This document shows positions 1 to 12,922 of a DNA stretch of 64,000 nucleotides, piece after piece. The stretch is from Mycobacterium sp. E2733 (GTDB lineage Bacteria > Actinomycetota > Actinomycetes > Mycobacteriales > Mycobacteriaceae): NCBI RefSeq assembly GCF_001667585.1, contig NZ_LZJZ01000107.1, positions 1 through 64,000 on the forward strand, written 5' to 3'. The notes below the pieces were generated by a model. That model was given only the letters and a program-made list of their open reading frames with translations. It ran no database searches and was not told the DNA's origin. Position 1 is the stretch's first letter, and the number at the start of each line of letters is the position of its first letter. A program made the position numbers and the translations under genes.

Positions 1-492
1 CGCGATCCCGAAATCGATCAGATAAGCGAAGTCGTGCTCGGCGATCAAGATGTTGGACGGTTTGACGTCGCGGTGGACCAACCCGACCCGGTGTGCGGCG
101 TGCAGTGCGGAAGCGATCTGGTCGATGATCGCGATCGCCCGCGCGGGTTCCAGCGGGCCCTGGGCCAGCAGGGTTTGCAGGTCGCGGCCGGTGACTAGCC
201 GCATGGTCACATACAGTCGTCCGTCGATCTCGCCGAAGTCGTAGATGGGAATGACGTGCGGCTCATCTAGACCCGCCGCGGCGTGGGCTTCGCGGCGAAA
301 CCGCTCGACATAGGCGGGATCCTCGGCGACAGTGGCCAACAGCACCTTGAGCGCCACCACCCGATCCATGGCGGTGTCATAGGCCCGCCAGACCTCACCC
401 ATGCCGCCGCGACCCAACAACTCCACCAACCGGTAACGCCCAAACGGCGTGCCCTCCACCATGGGCCCCGCCGGCGTCTTTACAGACTCCAT
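1..492 (-). CDS. Ser/Thr protein kinase, N-terminal part (runs off left edge)
   Basis: Eukaryotic-type kinase that would phosphorylate Ser/Thr residues on target proteins. Reading leftward from the ATG at 492, the 164 visible codons give a glycine-rich loop ([11 protein letters not shown]), the ATP-binding Lys in VVALKVL, the catalytic loop HRDVKPSN and the DFG motif in IDFGIA, at which point the window ends. Every N-lobe residue needed for activity is present. An in-frame ATG near 462 is an alternative start. The missing C-terminus should hold the C-lobe and, as is usual in mycobacterial Pkn proteins, perhaps a membrane segment and an outer sensor domain, so the exact Pkn class cannot be given. 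A decayed sensor-like fragment of a different kinase lies just upstream (1000-1444). Confidence 0.93.
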   Translation of the reverse strand, partial: MESVKTPAGPMVEGTPFGRYRLVELLGRGGMGEVWRAYDTAMDRVVALKVLLATVAEDPAYVERFRREAHAAAGLDEPHVIPIYDFGEIDGRLYVTMRLVTGRDLQTLLAQGPLEPARAIAIIDQIASALHAAHRVGLVHRDVKPSNILIAEHDFAYLIDFGIA

Positions 493-999
493 CCCCTCGC
501 CCCTAATCCGACGCAATTCCCGCGCGCCGCAGCCTGTGTGCTGATCAACGCAGCGGCCCTCCGCTGTGTGCTGAAATCCTCATTCTGGCCCGGGCTTAGA
601 GGCTGGGCGTAGGGCCGCTTGTCCCCGGCTGCCAGGACCATTGGTCCCACGACCCGGGCCGGTGCGTGCCACCAACCCAACCGGGCCGGCGTCGGTGACA
701 ACCAGGTCGATGGCGGCGATCGCCACCACGCCGCCGTCGCTTCGCACGCGAACAGACTCCAGGTGCCGTTGACGAAAGTCCCGTTGCTGCAGTAAGCCTC
801 GTGCATCTTGGCGCCGACCGGGATCGCAGCCAACCCGGCGTAATAGCGCAACGCCACGACGTCCTCAACGACGATCTCGCCGTCGAGGGCAACAACATCG
901 GCCGGCGCCAGATCGGCGTCCGACTGCCGTGAGCGCCAAGACCACGACCACACGTCGGCGCGAGGACCCAGAGCTTCGTCGCATCCGCGCCCAACATGC
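493..999. other. 507-bp stretch without a supported gene
   Basis: The stretch lies upstream of the kinase start. Minus-strand reading frames stay open here but match nothing I recognise, and they continue from the decayed sensor fragment at 1000-1444. It should hold the kinase promoter. A short patch on the minus strand (NGTFVNGTWSLFAC) looks protein-like and may be a remnant, but I cannot assign it to a family. Confidence 0.4.
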
Positions 1000-1444
1000 C
1001 TAGTCGCCGGTGCGCACAAACTTTTCGTTGAAATCGACGCCCTTGACATTGCAGGCGCCGGTCTGCTCCTGGTGACCGTACCCGGTCAGCACCGGGATCG
1101 GATCCTGCGATGGCCGCGGCAGCGGATACGCCGCGGTGATGTTCGTGTGCCCCGTGCCGCCGCCCGGACATGGCTTGTCGTACCCGGCGTCCTCGCTCCA
1201 CGTCGCGCCGGCAAACACCAGCGGCACGGCACCGTCGGGCTTGTGGAAATATCTCATGCACCGATCGCCGGTGCGCAGGCAATCCGTGTGGACCGCCAAG
1301 TCGTACTCCTGTGATTGGCTCCCGTCCGCGAAAGGTTCTCGTCAGGTGGTAGTGGCCGTGTAGCGCTTCGGCCGGCGACACCACCCGCGGCGGCTGGCCG
1401 GCCGGGTCAGGCAACGACGGGCGAGTCCTCGTCACCACCTTCAC
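1000..1444 (-). pseudogene. Decayed C-terminal sensor domain of a Ser/Thr kinase-like protein
   Basis: The minus strand encodes a Cys-containing extracellular-type segment with HTDCLRTGDRCM and YFHKPDGAVPLVF, ending in EKFVRTGD and a stop. Similar segments end some mycobacterial kinases or exported proteins; this is from memory and not certain. About 60 codons upstream the matching reading (HGHYHLTRT) is in another frame. The two frames join as T-R-T / F-A-D-G-S near 1340, so one indel separates them. The fragment has no N-terminus: its 5' side abuts the helicase remnant near 1444. It is read as a broken, truncated gene and not as an expressed protein. Confidence 0.6.
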
Positions 1445-1446
1445 CT

Positions 1447-2402
1447 CCCAGCCCGTCTGACACCCTGCAGCTCCGACTGGACACGATCGTCGACGACGAG
1501 GACGTCGAGAACCGCATCGAGGTCGCTCGCGTCGACAAACTCGCCCATCGGGTGTTTCGCCGCGTCCACGTTGCCCCCCGCCTCGTCGGCGCCGATAAGG
1601 AGAAACAGCTCTGGCGCAGCATCATCGACACACTCGGCCTCGCCTTCACCGAGGTGTCCTGGCCGAGGAGTGGCGCCAGGTCATCCTGGCCCGCAAGATC
1701 AACTCCGCCGACGCCTATCTGGCCGCCAAACGCACCGGGCGGGGCCGACCGCTGGGCTCCGCGCAGCGCGCCAGGCCTGGCAGGCGATGTGGGAGTTCGA
1801 ACAGCTGCTCACCGAGTTGGGCGCCTGGACCCACGAGACCATCCGGCGGGAAGCGACCACCCTGCTTAACGCCAGCACCGACAAGCCCTACCGCCACATC
1901 ATCATCGACGAAGCCCAAGATCTCAGCCCCGACCAATGGCGACTGCTGCGCGCCGCCGCACCGCAGGCCGGCGACGATATCTTCATCGCCGGCGACACCC
2001 ACCAACGCATCTACGACAACCGGGTCAGCCTGCGCGACGTCGGCATCAACATCGCGGGCCGCTCGGCGCGGCTGACCCTCAACTACCGCACCACCGCCGA
2101 AACCCTGGGCTGGAGCCTGAGACTGCTGCGTGGCGAGCCCATCGACGACATGGACGGCGGCCTGGACTCCATCGCCGGCTGCAAGTCCTACATGCACGGC
2201 GCCGCGCCGGCGCAGGCCGGCTTCGACACCGCCAACGCCGAAGCCAAATTCATCGCCGGTGCGGTCAAAGAGTAGATAGCTCAGGGCATCTCCCCAACAG
2301 AGATCGGGATCGCCACCCGGGCCCGTTGGTTGGGCTCCAAGCTCGAAGACGTCCTGCACACCCACGGCATTCCGACGGCGACGACGCTGTCAACGTCGCG
2401 AT
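1447..2402 (+). pseudogene. UvrD/Rep-like superfamily 1 helicase remnant
   Basis: The segment contains a Walker B-type motif (IIIDEAQDLSPDQW), a motif III region (FIAGDTHQRIYD) and a motif IV-like NYRTT, all typical of SF1 DNA helicases. Three lesions are visible. A single base is missing near 1657 (frame 1 to frame 3, where E-V-F-L-A-E-E-W should continue). A second is missing near 1771 (frame 3 to frame 2, at A-Q-R-A-Q-A-W). An in-frame TAG at 2273-2275 stands where K-E-W-I-A-Q is expected. After the stop the protein-like reading continues (GISPTEIGIATR) to about 2376, with a possible further shift into DDAVNVA before homology ends near 2402. The N-terminal ATP-binding part is absent. It cannot make a working helicase. 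Confidence 0.8.
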
Positions 2403-2686
2403 CAGTCCGTTTAACACGAGCGCGACAATAACGACGTCGGTCAATGTTTTCCAACCGATTCGGGGTCGGTTTGCATCAATCACAGAGCAGCCCAACGGGG
2501 CACGCCCATGCGCGGCAGAAGTCCGCAAGTGCCCTGCAAGTCCCGATACGCCCCGAAGGGGTGCGAGCCGTTGGCCACACCGTGGCCACACATTGTCCAC
2601 ATTCAGAGATATCTTGGGATAGTCACAGACATGTGTTTCCGCTGCTCACACACGACTTAATGCCCTTAACCAGTGAGCGCAGCATG

Positions 2687-3448
2687 TCAACGGTGTAGCG
2701 GCCGGTCGAGCCAAGAATGCCGCGGTTGGGCCGCCGCCAGCGCGCCCGGATCACCAAGGGCGACAGGCGGTTCGGCCGCCACCTGTGCGGTCACCGTGAG
2801 CACGAAACGACCGTCTCGGCGCCACCAGCCGGGAAACACCGTCCCCTCCGAGGCGGCCACCGTCAGTTCGCCCCAGCCGTCACCGCGCGGAGCCGTCAGT
2901 GCCACCTCCACGGAGCGGGTGTCCCGGCGCAGCCCGGTGCGCAACACCTTCAGCGCGCTTTCTTTTGCGGACCAGATCAGGTTCGCCGCCATGTCGCGCT
3001 CTTCACCGGCGGGGCGCGAGGCGACGAGTTGTTGCTCGGTCGCGGTGAGGAAGTCGAGCACGAAACCGGGTGTGCGCGGCTCCACCAGCTCCAGGTCGCA
3101 GCCGACGGGCGCCTCCGCGCCCTCGCCCGCCCCCGGCCACGTCACGCAGACCGCCCAACCGGCGCGGTCGGTGATCGACACCTCCAACTCGAGCGGGTCT
3201 CCCTCGACGCACACGTACGGGGCGCCACTGGGCGCATTGCGGATCTCGATGCCGGCGAGGGCGGTCGGGTCGGTGGGCCGCTCCGTCACCGCGGCGACGG
3301 CGTGCTTGGCGACCAGCCGGCGCAGCAGATATTCGGTGCGCCGCTTGGTGAACCGCAGTGCGGCCAGGTTGGCCGCCTCCGCCGGCGCCAGCCATTGTTC
3401 ACCGGCGGGCAGGTCGTCCTCGCCCATGGCGAGCCAGCGAACTTCCAC
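2687..3448 (-). CDS. 4'-phosphopantetheinyl transferase, Sfp-type
   Basis: Predicted to move the phosphopantetheine arm of CoA onto a Ser of acyl- or peptidyl-carrier proteins, activating polyketide, fatty-acid or nonribosomal peptide synthases. Both signatures of the superfamily are present: a Mg-binding GCDLELVEPR segment and WSAKESALK about 50 residues later. The protein has 253 residues, near the usual Sfp length. I chose the GTG at 3448 because it follows directly on the stop of the upstream gene (3450-3452); a start at 3493 is possible but would overlap that gene. It is probably a second PPTase alongside the mycobacterial PptT, whose sequence differs. Its carrier-protein partner is not in the window. 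Confidence 0.88.
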   Translation of the reverse strand: MEVRWLAMGEDDLPAGEQWLAPAEAANLAALRFTKRRTEYLLRRLVAKHAVAAVTERPTDPTALAGIEIRNAPSGAPYVCVEGDPLELEVSITDRAGWAVCVTWPGAGEGAEAPVGCDLELVEPRTPGFVLDFLTATEQQLVASRPAGEERDMAANLIWSAKESALKVLRTGLRRDTRSVEVALTAPRGDGWGELTVAASEGTVFPGWWRRDGRFVLTVTAQVAAEPPVALGDPGALAAAQPRHSWLDRPLHR

Positions 3449-3449
3449 C

Positions 3450-4202
3450 TCATCCCCCGCGGGCCAGTGCGGTCGCCCGATCGGTGGCCTCACGGATCGG
3501 GCCCCGCCACAAATCGCCGTGGCCGGGCGCCAGCGTCTCGGTCTCCAGCAGGGCCAGCGCGGCGAGGCTGCGGACGCAGTCGTCCTGGTTGTGGCTGAAC
3601 ACCGCGGGCAGCAGCTGCGGCCCGCCGCGGCGCAGCAGCGGGTGGCCGGTGATCAGCGCGTCACCACTGGCCAGCACCCCGTCGACCAGATACGAGCAGT
3701 GCCCGCCGGTGTGCCCCGGGGTGGGAATGGCCATCGGGCGGCCCGGCAGGCCGGCCGCCACCTCGGCGGTCAGCGGCCGGGTGGACGGGATGCCGTCGCG
3801 GTTCAGGCCGCCGCTGCGCACCACGTGCAGACCCCACACCGCCCATCGGGGACGCCAAATGCGAACCGCGACATCGAAAACCGAGACCTGCTCCAGGTAC
3901 TCGCGCTTCGCGTGACCCACTTCGTCCGGGTGGCAGTACACATTCGTGCCGTAGGTGTCGGCGAACCAGATCGCCGAGCCCAGGTGGTCGATGTGCGCGT
4001 GCGTCAGCAGGATGGCGCGCACGTCGCCGACCTCGTAGCCCAGCTGCCGCAGCGAGGCCAGCACGTCGTCGCGGTCCCCGGGATAGCCGGCGTCGATCAG
4101 CATCACCCCGGTGTCGTCGGCGACCAGCGTCCAGTTAACGGCGTGGCCCTGAGCGAGGTACACCGTGTCGGTGACTTGGACAAGAGTCGGCGCCGGTCCC
4201 AT
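3450..4202 (-). CDS. Metallo-beta-lactamase-fold hydrolase (Rv0406c-like)
   Basis: A 250-residue protein of the glyoxalase II/beta-lactamase-fold family. The zinc motif appears as LTHAHIDHLGS, later ligands as PTPGHTGGHCSYLV (His), SGDAL (Asp) and APGHGD (His), so the di-metal site looks complete. The substrate is unknown. It starts at the ATG at 4202; an upstream reading to 4310 has a composition that does not look like protein. It is divergent from fgd1 across an 82-bp gap and is directly followed by the PPTase gene, with which it probably forms a two-gene operon. The pairing with fgd1 matches the Rv0406c-Rv0407 order of M. tuberculosis. Confidence 0.9.
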   Translation of the reverse strand: MGPAPTLVQVTDTVYLAQGHAVNWTLVADDTGVMLIDAGYPGDRDDVLASLRQLGYEVGDVRAILLTHAHIDHLGSAIWFADTYGTNVYCHPDEVGHAKREYLEQVSVFDVAVRIWRPRWAVWGLHVVRSGGLNRDGIPSTRPLTAEVAAGLPGRPMAIPTPGHTGGHCSYLVDGVLASGDALITGHPLLRRGGPQLLPAVFSHNQDDCVRSLAALALLETETLAPGHGDLWRGPIREATDRATALARGG

Positions 4203-4284
4203 GCCCGCGAGTGTAGGAGCGATCGCAAGGGCGGCGTGGCCCCACCGCCGCGCTTGCATTCGCGACGAGGAGTAGAAATAACGG

Positions 4285-5298
4285 GTGGCCGAACTGAAAC
4301 TTGGATACAAAGCGTCCGCGGAACAATTCGCACCGCGTGAGCTCGTCGAACTGGCCGTGGCCGCCGAAGCTCACGGCATGGACAGTGCGACCGTCAGCGA
4401 CCATTTCCAGCCGTGGCGGCACGAGGGCGGGCACGCGCCGTTCTCGCTGGCCTGGATGACGGCAGTCGGGGAGCGCACCGAACGGATCGTGCTGGGCACC
4501 TCGGTGCTCACCCCGACGTTCCGGTACAACCCCGCGGTGATCGCGCAGGCGTTCGCCACCATGGCCTGCCTGTACCCGAACCGGATCTTTCTGGGCGTCG
4601 GCACGGGGGAGGCGTTGAACGAAATCGCCACCGGCTACGAGGGCGACTGGCCGGAGTTCAAGGAGCGCTTCGCGCGGCTACGCGAATCGGTGCGGCTGAT
4701 GCGGGAGCTGTGGCGCGGTGACCGCGTCGACTTCGATGGCGAGTACTACCGGCTCAAGGGCGCCTCGATCTACGACGTGCCGGAGGGCGGCGTGCCCATC
4801 TACATCGCCGCCGGCGGTCCGGCGGTGGCCAAATACGCCGGTCGCGCCGGCGACGGCTTCATCTGCACGTCCGGCAAGGGCGAAGAGCTGTACCAGGACA
4901 AGCTGATCCCCGCGGTCAAGGAGGGAGCGGCCGCCGCGGAACGCAACGTCGACGACGTCGACAAGATGATCGAGATCAAGATCTCCTACGACCCGGACCC
5001 CGAGCTGGCGCTGGAGAACACGCGGTTCTGGGCGCCGCTGTCGTTGACCGCCGAGCAGAAGCACAGCATCGACGACCCGATCGAAATGGAGAAGGCGGCC
5101 GACGCGCTGCCGATCGAGCAGGTCGCCAAGCGCTGGATCGTGGCGTCGGACCCCGACGAGGCCGTCGAGAAGGTGGCCCAGTACGTGGGATGGGGCCTGA
5201 ACCACTTGGTGTTTCACGCACCCGGCCACGACCAGCGTCGCTTCCTGGACCTGTTCGAGAAGGACCTCGCGCCCAGGCTGCGCAGGCTGGCCGCATAG
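4285..5298 (+). CDS. fgd1: F420-dependent glucose-6-phosphate dehydrogenase
   Basis: Oxidises glucose-6-phosphate to 6-phosphogluconolactone while reducing coenzyme F420. It is the main source of F420H2, which supports nitro-drug activation and nitrosative-stress defence. The 337-residue reading aligns by eye along its whole length with M. tuberculosis FGD1 (336 aa). His40 and Trp44 of the active site are in SDHFQPW, and the [10 protein letters not shown] segment carries the catalytic Glu region. It starts with GTG at 4285. pta follows after 14 bp, so fgd1-pta-ackA may be cotranscribed. Confidence 0.98.
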   Translation: MAELKLGYKASAEQFAPRELVELAVAAEAHGMDSATVSDHFQPWRHEGGHAPFSLAWMTAVGERTERIVLGTSVLTPTFRYNPAVIAQAFATMACLYPNRIFLGVGTGEALNEIATGYEGDWPEFKERFARLRESVRLMRELWRGDRVDFDGEYYRLKGASIYDVPEGGVPIYIAAGGPAVAKYAGRAGDGFICTSGKGEELYQDKLIPAVKEGAAAAERNVDDVDKMIEIKISYDPDPELALENTRFWAPLSLTAEQKHSIDDPIEMEKAADALPIEQVAKRWIVASDPDEAVEKVAQYVGWGLNHLVFHAPGHDQRRFLDLFEKDLAPRLRRLAA

Positions 5299-5312
5299 GG
5301 CGGGCGTTCAGC

Positions 5313-7409
5313 GTGCCCGACGGCGCCCGGCCGGATTCCCAACCCTCCGCGATCTACATCGCCGCGCCGGAGGGGGACACCGGCAAATCGACGATCGCGC
5401 TGGGAATCATGCACCATCTCGCCGCGACGGTGGCCAAGGTCGGGGTGTTCCGGCCGATCACCCGGTTCGGCGAGGACCGCGACTACATCCTGGAGCTGCT
5501 GCTGGCGCACAGCACCGCCGGCCTGCCCTACGAGCGGTGCGTGGGCGTGACCTATCAGGAGCTGCACGCCGACCGTGATGCCGCGCTCGCCGACATCGTC
5601 GACCGGTACCACGCGATGGCCGAAGCGTGCGACGCGGTGGTGATCGTCGGCAGTGACTACACCGACGTCGCCAGCCCCGCCGAGCTTTCCGTGAACGCGC
5701 GTATCGCGGTCAACCTCGGCGCGCCGGTGCTGCTGGTGGTGCGGGCCAAAGGCCGCACCGCCGAGGACGTCGTACACGTCGTGCAGGCGTGTCTGGACGA
5801 GTTGGCCGCCCAGCACGCGCACACCGCGGCGGTGGTGGCCAACCGCTGCGAGCCGTCGCAGGTGAGCGCCGTCGCGGAGGCGCTGCGCGCGTCGTTCACC
5901 CCACAGAGCTACGTGCTGCCGAACGAGCCGCTGCTGCCCGCCCCGGCGGTCTCAGACCTGCAGAAGGCGGTGAACGGAACGGTGGTCAGTGGTGACACCG
6001 CGCTGATGGGACGCGAAGTCCTGGGCGTGATGGTCGCGGGGATGACCGCCGACCATGTGCTGGAACGGCTGGCCGACGGGGTCGCGGTCATCACCCCCGG
6101 CGACCGCTCGGACGTGGTGCTGGCGGTTACCAGCGCCCATGCGGCCGAAGGCTTTCCGTCACTGTCGTGCATTGTCCTCAACGGCGGGTTCGATCTGCAT
6201 CCTTCGATCAGCGCTCTGGTGGCCGGGCTGCGGCTCCGGCTGCCCATCGTCACCACCACGCTGGGCACCTACGACACGGCCAGCGCCGCGGCCTCGGCTC
6301 GCGGTCGGGTGACGGCCACCTCGCAGCGCAAGATCGACACCGCGCTGGAGCTGATGGACCGCTACGTCGACGTCGGGGATATGTTGGCCCAACTCGCCAT
6401 TCCGATCCCAACCGTGACGACGCCGCAAATGTTCACCCACCGCCTGCACCTGCTGGCTCGCGCGGATCGCAAGCACATCGTGCTTCCCGAAGGAGACGAC
6501 GACCGCATCCTCAAGTCGGCCGGCCGCCTGCTGCAGCGCCAGATCGCCGACCTGACGATCCTGGGCGATGAAGCCGGAATCCGTTTGCGTTCAGCGGAAC
6601 TCGGCGTGGACCTCGGTGGCACGAAGGTGATCGACCCACGCACCAGCGAATTGCGCGACCGGTTCGCCGACCAGTACGCCGAGTTGCGCAAGGCCAAGGG
6701 AATCACCGTCGAGCATGCCCGCGAGATCATGTGCGACGCAACGTATTTCGGCACCATGATGGTGCACAACGGCATGGTCGACGGGATGGTGTCCGGCGCG
6801 GCCCACACCACGGCGCACACCGTTCGGCCGGCGTTCGAAATCATCAAGACCATTCCCGAAGTCTCCACCGTCTCCAGCGTCTTCTTCATGTGCCTGCCCG
6901 ACCGGGTGCTGGCCTACGGCGACTGTGCGATCGTCCCAAACCCGACACCGGAACAGCTGGCCGACATCGCCATCTCTTCGTCGCGCACCGCCGCGCAATT
7001 CGGCATCGAGCCGCGGGTGGCCATGCTGTCCTATTCCACGGGCGACTCCGGCGCCGGAGCAGATGTGGAGAAGGTCAGGGCGGCAACGGAACTGGTGCGC
7101 TCCAGGGCGCCCGAGCTGCCCGTCGAGGGCCCGATCCAGTACGACGCCGCGATCGAGCCCTCGGTTGCCGCCACCAAACTGCGCGACTCGCCGGTGGCAG
7201 GCCGTGCCACCGTGCTGATCTTCCCCGACCTCAACACCGGCAACAACACCTACAAGGCGGTGCAGCGCAGTGCCGGGGCGATCGCGATTGGGCCGGTGCT
7301 GCAGGGCTTGCGCAAGCCGGTGAACGACCTGTCGCGGGGCGCGTTGGTCGAAGACATCGTGAACACGGTTGCCATCACCGCGATCCAGGCGCAGGGCGCC
7401 CGTGGGTAA
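5313..7409 (+). CDS. pta: Phosphate acetyltransferase
   Basis: Interconverts acetyl-CoA and acetyl phosphate, the first half of the Pta-AckA route for acetate use or overflow. The 698-residue product has the long two-part form: an N-terminal P-loop-like domain ([10 protein letters not shown], residues about 17-26) with the DRTGG-type regulatory region, and a C-terminal PTA_PTB catalytic domain starting near [11 protein letters not shown] and ending with [12 protein letters not shown] and [12 protein letters not shown]. The GTG at 5313, 14 bp after the fgd1 stop, gives an N-terminus close to the known protein; longer upstream readings would overlap fgd1. Its last 8 bp overlap ackA. Confidence 0.96.
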   Translation: MPDGARPDSQPSAIYIAAPEGDTGKSTIALGIMHHLAATVAKVGVFRPITRFGEDRDYILELLLAHSTAGLPYERCVGVTYQELHADRDAALADIVDRYHAMAEACDAVVIVGSDYTDVASPAELSVNARIAVNLGAPVLLVVRAKGRTAEDVVHVVQACLDELAAQHAHTAAVVANRCEPSQVSAVAEALRASFTPQSYVLPNEPLLPAPAVSDLQKAVNGTVVSGDTALMGREVLGVMVAGMTADHVLERLADGVAVITPGDRSDVVLAVTSAHAAEGFPSLSCIVLNGGFDLHPSISALVAGLRLRLPIVTTTLGTYDTASAAASARGRVTATSQRKIDTALELMDRYVDVGDMLAQLAIPIPTVTTPQMFTHRLHLLARADRKHIVLPEGDDDRILKSAGRLLQRQIADLTILGDEAGIRLRSAELGVDLGGTKVIDPRTSELRDRFADQYAELRKAKGITVEHAREIMCDATYFGTMMVHNGMVDGMVSGAAHTTAHTVRPAFEIIKTIPEVSTVSSVFFMCLPDRVLAYGDCAIVPNPTPEQLADIAISSSRTAAQFGIEPRVAMLSYSTGDSGAGADVEKVRAATELVRSRAPELPVEGPIQYDAAIEPSVAATKLRDSPVAGRATVLIFPDLNTGNNTYKAVQRSAGAIAIGPVLQGLRKPVNDLSRGALVEDIVNTVAITAIQAQGARG

Positions 7410-8559
7410 CGCCAACCGCGCAGTCCTGGTGATCAACTCCGGCTCGTCCTCGCTGAAATACCAGTTGGTCGACCCCGACTCCGGCACGGCCCGGGCGACG
7501 GGCAACGTCGAACGGATCGGGGAGGAGTCGTCCCCGGTTCGCGACCACGACATGGCGCTGCGGCAAGCGTTCGACGCGCTGTCCGACGAGGGCATCGACC
7601 TACGCAATTGCGATCTGGTGGCGGTTGGCCACCGAGTCGTGCACGGCGGCAAGACGTTTTACAAGCCCACCCCGGTGGATGACGCGGTGCTCGACAAGCT
7701 GGACGAGTTGTCGGAACTGGCGCCGCTGCACAATCCGCCCGCCATCAAGGGCATCGAGGTGGCGCGCAAGCTGCTGCCGGACGTTCCGCACATCGCGGTC
7801 TTCGATACGGCGTTCTTCCATGACATGCCGCCCGCGGCCGCGACCTATGCCATCGACCGCGACGTGGCCGAACGCTGGCGGATCCGTCGCTATGGCTTTC
7901 ACGGCACGTCGCACCGGTACGTGAGCGAGCAGGCCGCCGACTTCTTGGGCCGGCCCCTGCGCGGCCTGAAACAGATTGTGTTGCACCTCGGTAACGGCTG
8001 CTCCGCCTCGGCGATCGCCGGCACTCGGCCCCTCGACACGTCGATGGGCCTGACGCCGCTGGAGGGCCTGGTGATGGGCACCCGCAGCGGTGACATCGAT
8101 CCCAGCGTCGTCAGTTATCTCTGCCACACCGCGAAGATGAGCGTCGACGAGGTCGAGTCCATGCTGAACCAACGGTCGGGGGTGCTGGGCCTGTCCGGCG
8201 AACGCGATTTCCGGCGGCTGCGCTCGATGATCGAATCGGGCGACGGCGCAGCACAATTGGCCTACAGCGTGTTCACTCACCGGCTGCGCAAATACATCGG
8301 CGCCTACCTGGCGGTGCTCGGACACACCGACGTCATCACCTTCACCGCCGGCATCGGGGAGAACGACGCCGCGGTGCGCCGCGACGCGGTGGCCGGGCTG
8401 GAAGAGTTGGGCATCGTGCTCGACGAACGCCGCAACCTCGGTGGCGGCAGGGGCGCCCGGCAAATCTCCGCCGAGGCATCGCCGATCGCCGTGCTGGTGA
8501 TCCCGACCAACGAAGAACTCGCCATCGCCCGCGAATGCGTTAGCGCGCTGTCTTCTTGA
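7402..8559 (+). CDS. ackA: Acetate kinase
   Basis: Transfers phosphate between acetyl phosphate and ADP, completing the Pta-AckA pathway in the cytosol. The 385-residue protein shows the phosphate-binding N-terminus ([14 protein letters not shown]), the acetokinase signature around the catalytic Asp ([12 protein letters not shown]), GFHGTSH and FTAGIGEN. The start is the GTG at 7402, overlapping the pta stop by 8 bp, which points to translational coupling. A 76-bp hairpin repeat begins 2 bp after the stop (8561) and could end transcription. Confidence 0.97.
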   Translation: MGNANRAVLVINSGSSSLKYQLVDPDSGTARATGNVERIGEESSPVRDHDMALRQAFDALSDEGIDLRNCDLVAVGHRVVHGGKTFYKPTPVDDAVLDKLDELSELAPLHNPPAIKGIEVARKLLPDVPHIAVFDTAFFHDMPPAAATYAIDRDVAERWRIRRYGFHGTSHRYVSEQAADFLGRPLRGLKQIVLHLGNGCSASAIAGTRPLDTSMGLTPLEGLVMGTRSGDIDPSVVSYLCHTAKMSVDEVESMLNQRSGVLGLSGERDFRRLRSMIESGDGAAQLAYSVFTHRLRKYIGAYLAVLGHTDVITFTAGIGENDAAVRRDAVAGLEELGIVLDERRNLGGGRGARQISAEASPIAVLVIPTNEELAIARECVSALSS

Positions 8560-8560
8560 C

Positions 8561-8636
8561 CGTGCGCTCACGGCTTTGAGTGTGCGCTGAGGGCGGCGCC
8601 TTCCGGCGTGTCGCCGCCCTGAACGCACACTCGATG
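8561..8636 (+). repeat. 76-bp hairpin repeat, copy 1 (after ackA)
   Basis: Direct repeat of 9552-9627, about 69 of 76 bases identical. Each copy holds an inverted repeat: GAGTGTGCG, three internal bases, AGGGCGGCG, a loop of 13 bases, then the complementary arms CGCCGCCCT and CGCACACTC. In this copy the three internal bases do not pair. It starts right after the ackA stop, where it could act as a terminator lacking a T-run, and ends 73 bp before the DUF559-like gene. Confidence 0.85.
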
Positions 8637-8709
8637 TGGAGGAAGGCGTGTCGCCGGCCTGTGGATAACCGAAATCGGGATCCGCTACTGATGTGGGAAC
8701 CTTCGCGTC

Positions 8710-9570
8710 ATGCGGGATGCGGGGCCGTTCATCGGCAGCGAGGCGCTGGCGTCCGGGGCGATGACCCGGCATCAACTGAGAACGTGCTACCGCGCGGTGC
8801 TTCCGAACGTCTACTTCTCGATCGGCGTCGAGCCCTCGCTTGAACAGCGGATCCTGGCGGCCTGGCTGTGGTCGGGACGCCGGGCCATTGTTGTCGGGGC
8901 GGCCGCCGCCAGATTGCATGGCGCCGAATGGATTCCCGACGACGTGCCCGTGGAGCTCGCGCATACCAATTCCCGCGCGCCACGCGGCGTGCTGACGCGG
9001 CGATACGCGCTGCTCGACGGGGAGACGCAGACGACGGGCAGATACCCGGTCACCACGCCCGAACGCACCGCCTTCGACATCGGCCGGCATGGCGCGGTGC
9101 GCTCGGCCGTGGTGCGCCTCGACGCGCTGGCCAGGGCAACGGGCTTCAAGGCCGACGATGTGCTGCGAGTGGCGCGATGCCACCCCCGCTCGCCCGGCCT
9201 GCGGAGGCTGGAAGCCGCGCTGGAACTGGTCGACGCCGGTGCCCAGTCGCCCCGGGAGAGCTATCTGCGACTGCTCCTCATCGATGCCGGTCTGCCACGG
9301 CCGCGGACCCAGGTACCGGTGTTGGGTGACGACGGGATCCCGTTCGCCTTCCTGGATTTGGGCTGGGAGGACGCCATGGTCGCCGTCGAATACGACGGCG
9401 ACCAACACCGCACCGACCGACGGCAGTACGTCAAGGACATTCGGCGGATCGAAACGCTGGAGCGGATGGGGTGGATCGTCGTCCGGGTCGTCGCGGAGGA
9501 CCGGCCCGCCGCCATCGTGCGCCGGGTTCGGGACGCGCTGGCCGCATCGAGCGTGCGGTCACGGCTTTGA
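8710..9570 (+). CDS. DUF559/Vsr-like nuclease-fold protein
   Basis: A 286-residue protein of a family common in mycobacteria. The N-terminal half resembles the winged-helix region of AbiEi-type antitoxins (short helix-rich part, then AAAARLHGAEW). The C-terminal third has a restriction-endonuclease-like core: FLDLGWEDAMVAVEYDGDQH, then KDIRRIETLERMGW and VVRV, with acidic residues where Vsr/DUF559 nucleases keep theirs. The function is unknown; a DNA nuclease or DNA-binding role is inferred from fold only. No partner gene lies beside it. It stands alone between ackA and the convergent pknG and is bracketed by two copies of a 76-bp hairpin repeat, the second overlapping its last codons. Confidence 0.8.
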   Translation: MRDAGPFIGSEALASGAMTRHQLRTCYRAVLPNVYFSIGVEPSLEQRILAAWLWSGRRAIVVGAAAARLHGAEWIPDDVPVELAHTNSRAPRGVLTRRYALLDGETQTTGRYPVTTPERTAFDIGRHGAVRSAVVRLDALARATGFKADDVLRVARCHPRSPGLRRLEAALELVDAGAQSPRESYLRLLLIDAGLPRPRTQVPVLGDDGIPFAFLDLGWEDAMVAVEYDGDQHRTDRRQYVKDIRRIETLERMGWIVVRVVAEDRPAAIVRRVRDALAASSVRSRL

Positions 9571-9627
9571 GTGTGCGTCCAGGGCGGCGCCTTACGGCGT
9601 GTCGCCGCCCTGGCCGCACACTCGATG
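9552..9627 (+). repeat. 76-bp hairpin repeat, copy 2 (after the DUF559-like gene)
   Basis: Near-identical to 8561-8636. Here the three bases between the two stem blocks pair better (TCC against GGC), so the stem is almost continuous at about 20 of 21 pairs. The repeat overlaps the last codons of the DUF559-like gene, lies 32 bp before the pknG stop, and may act as a bidirectional terminator between the two convergent genes. Confidence 0.85.
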
Positions 9628-9659
9628 CAAGAGGGCGAGAGCCAAATGGCGCAACCCCG

Positions 9660-12918
<3,259 letters not shown>

Positions 12919-12922
<4 letters not shown>

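Noticed and set aside
480-1049. Long minus-strand reading before the kinase
   Set aside because: It only joins the decayed sensor fragment to non-coding DNA and matches no family; kept as remnant and gap.
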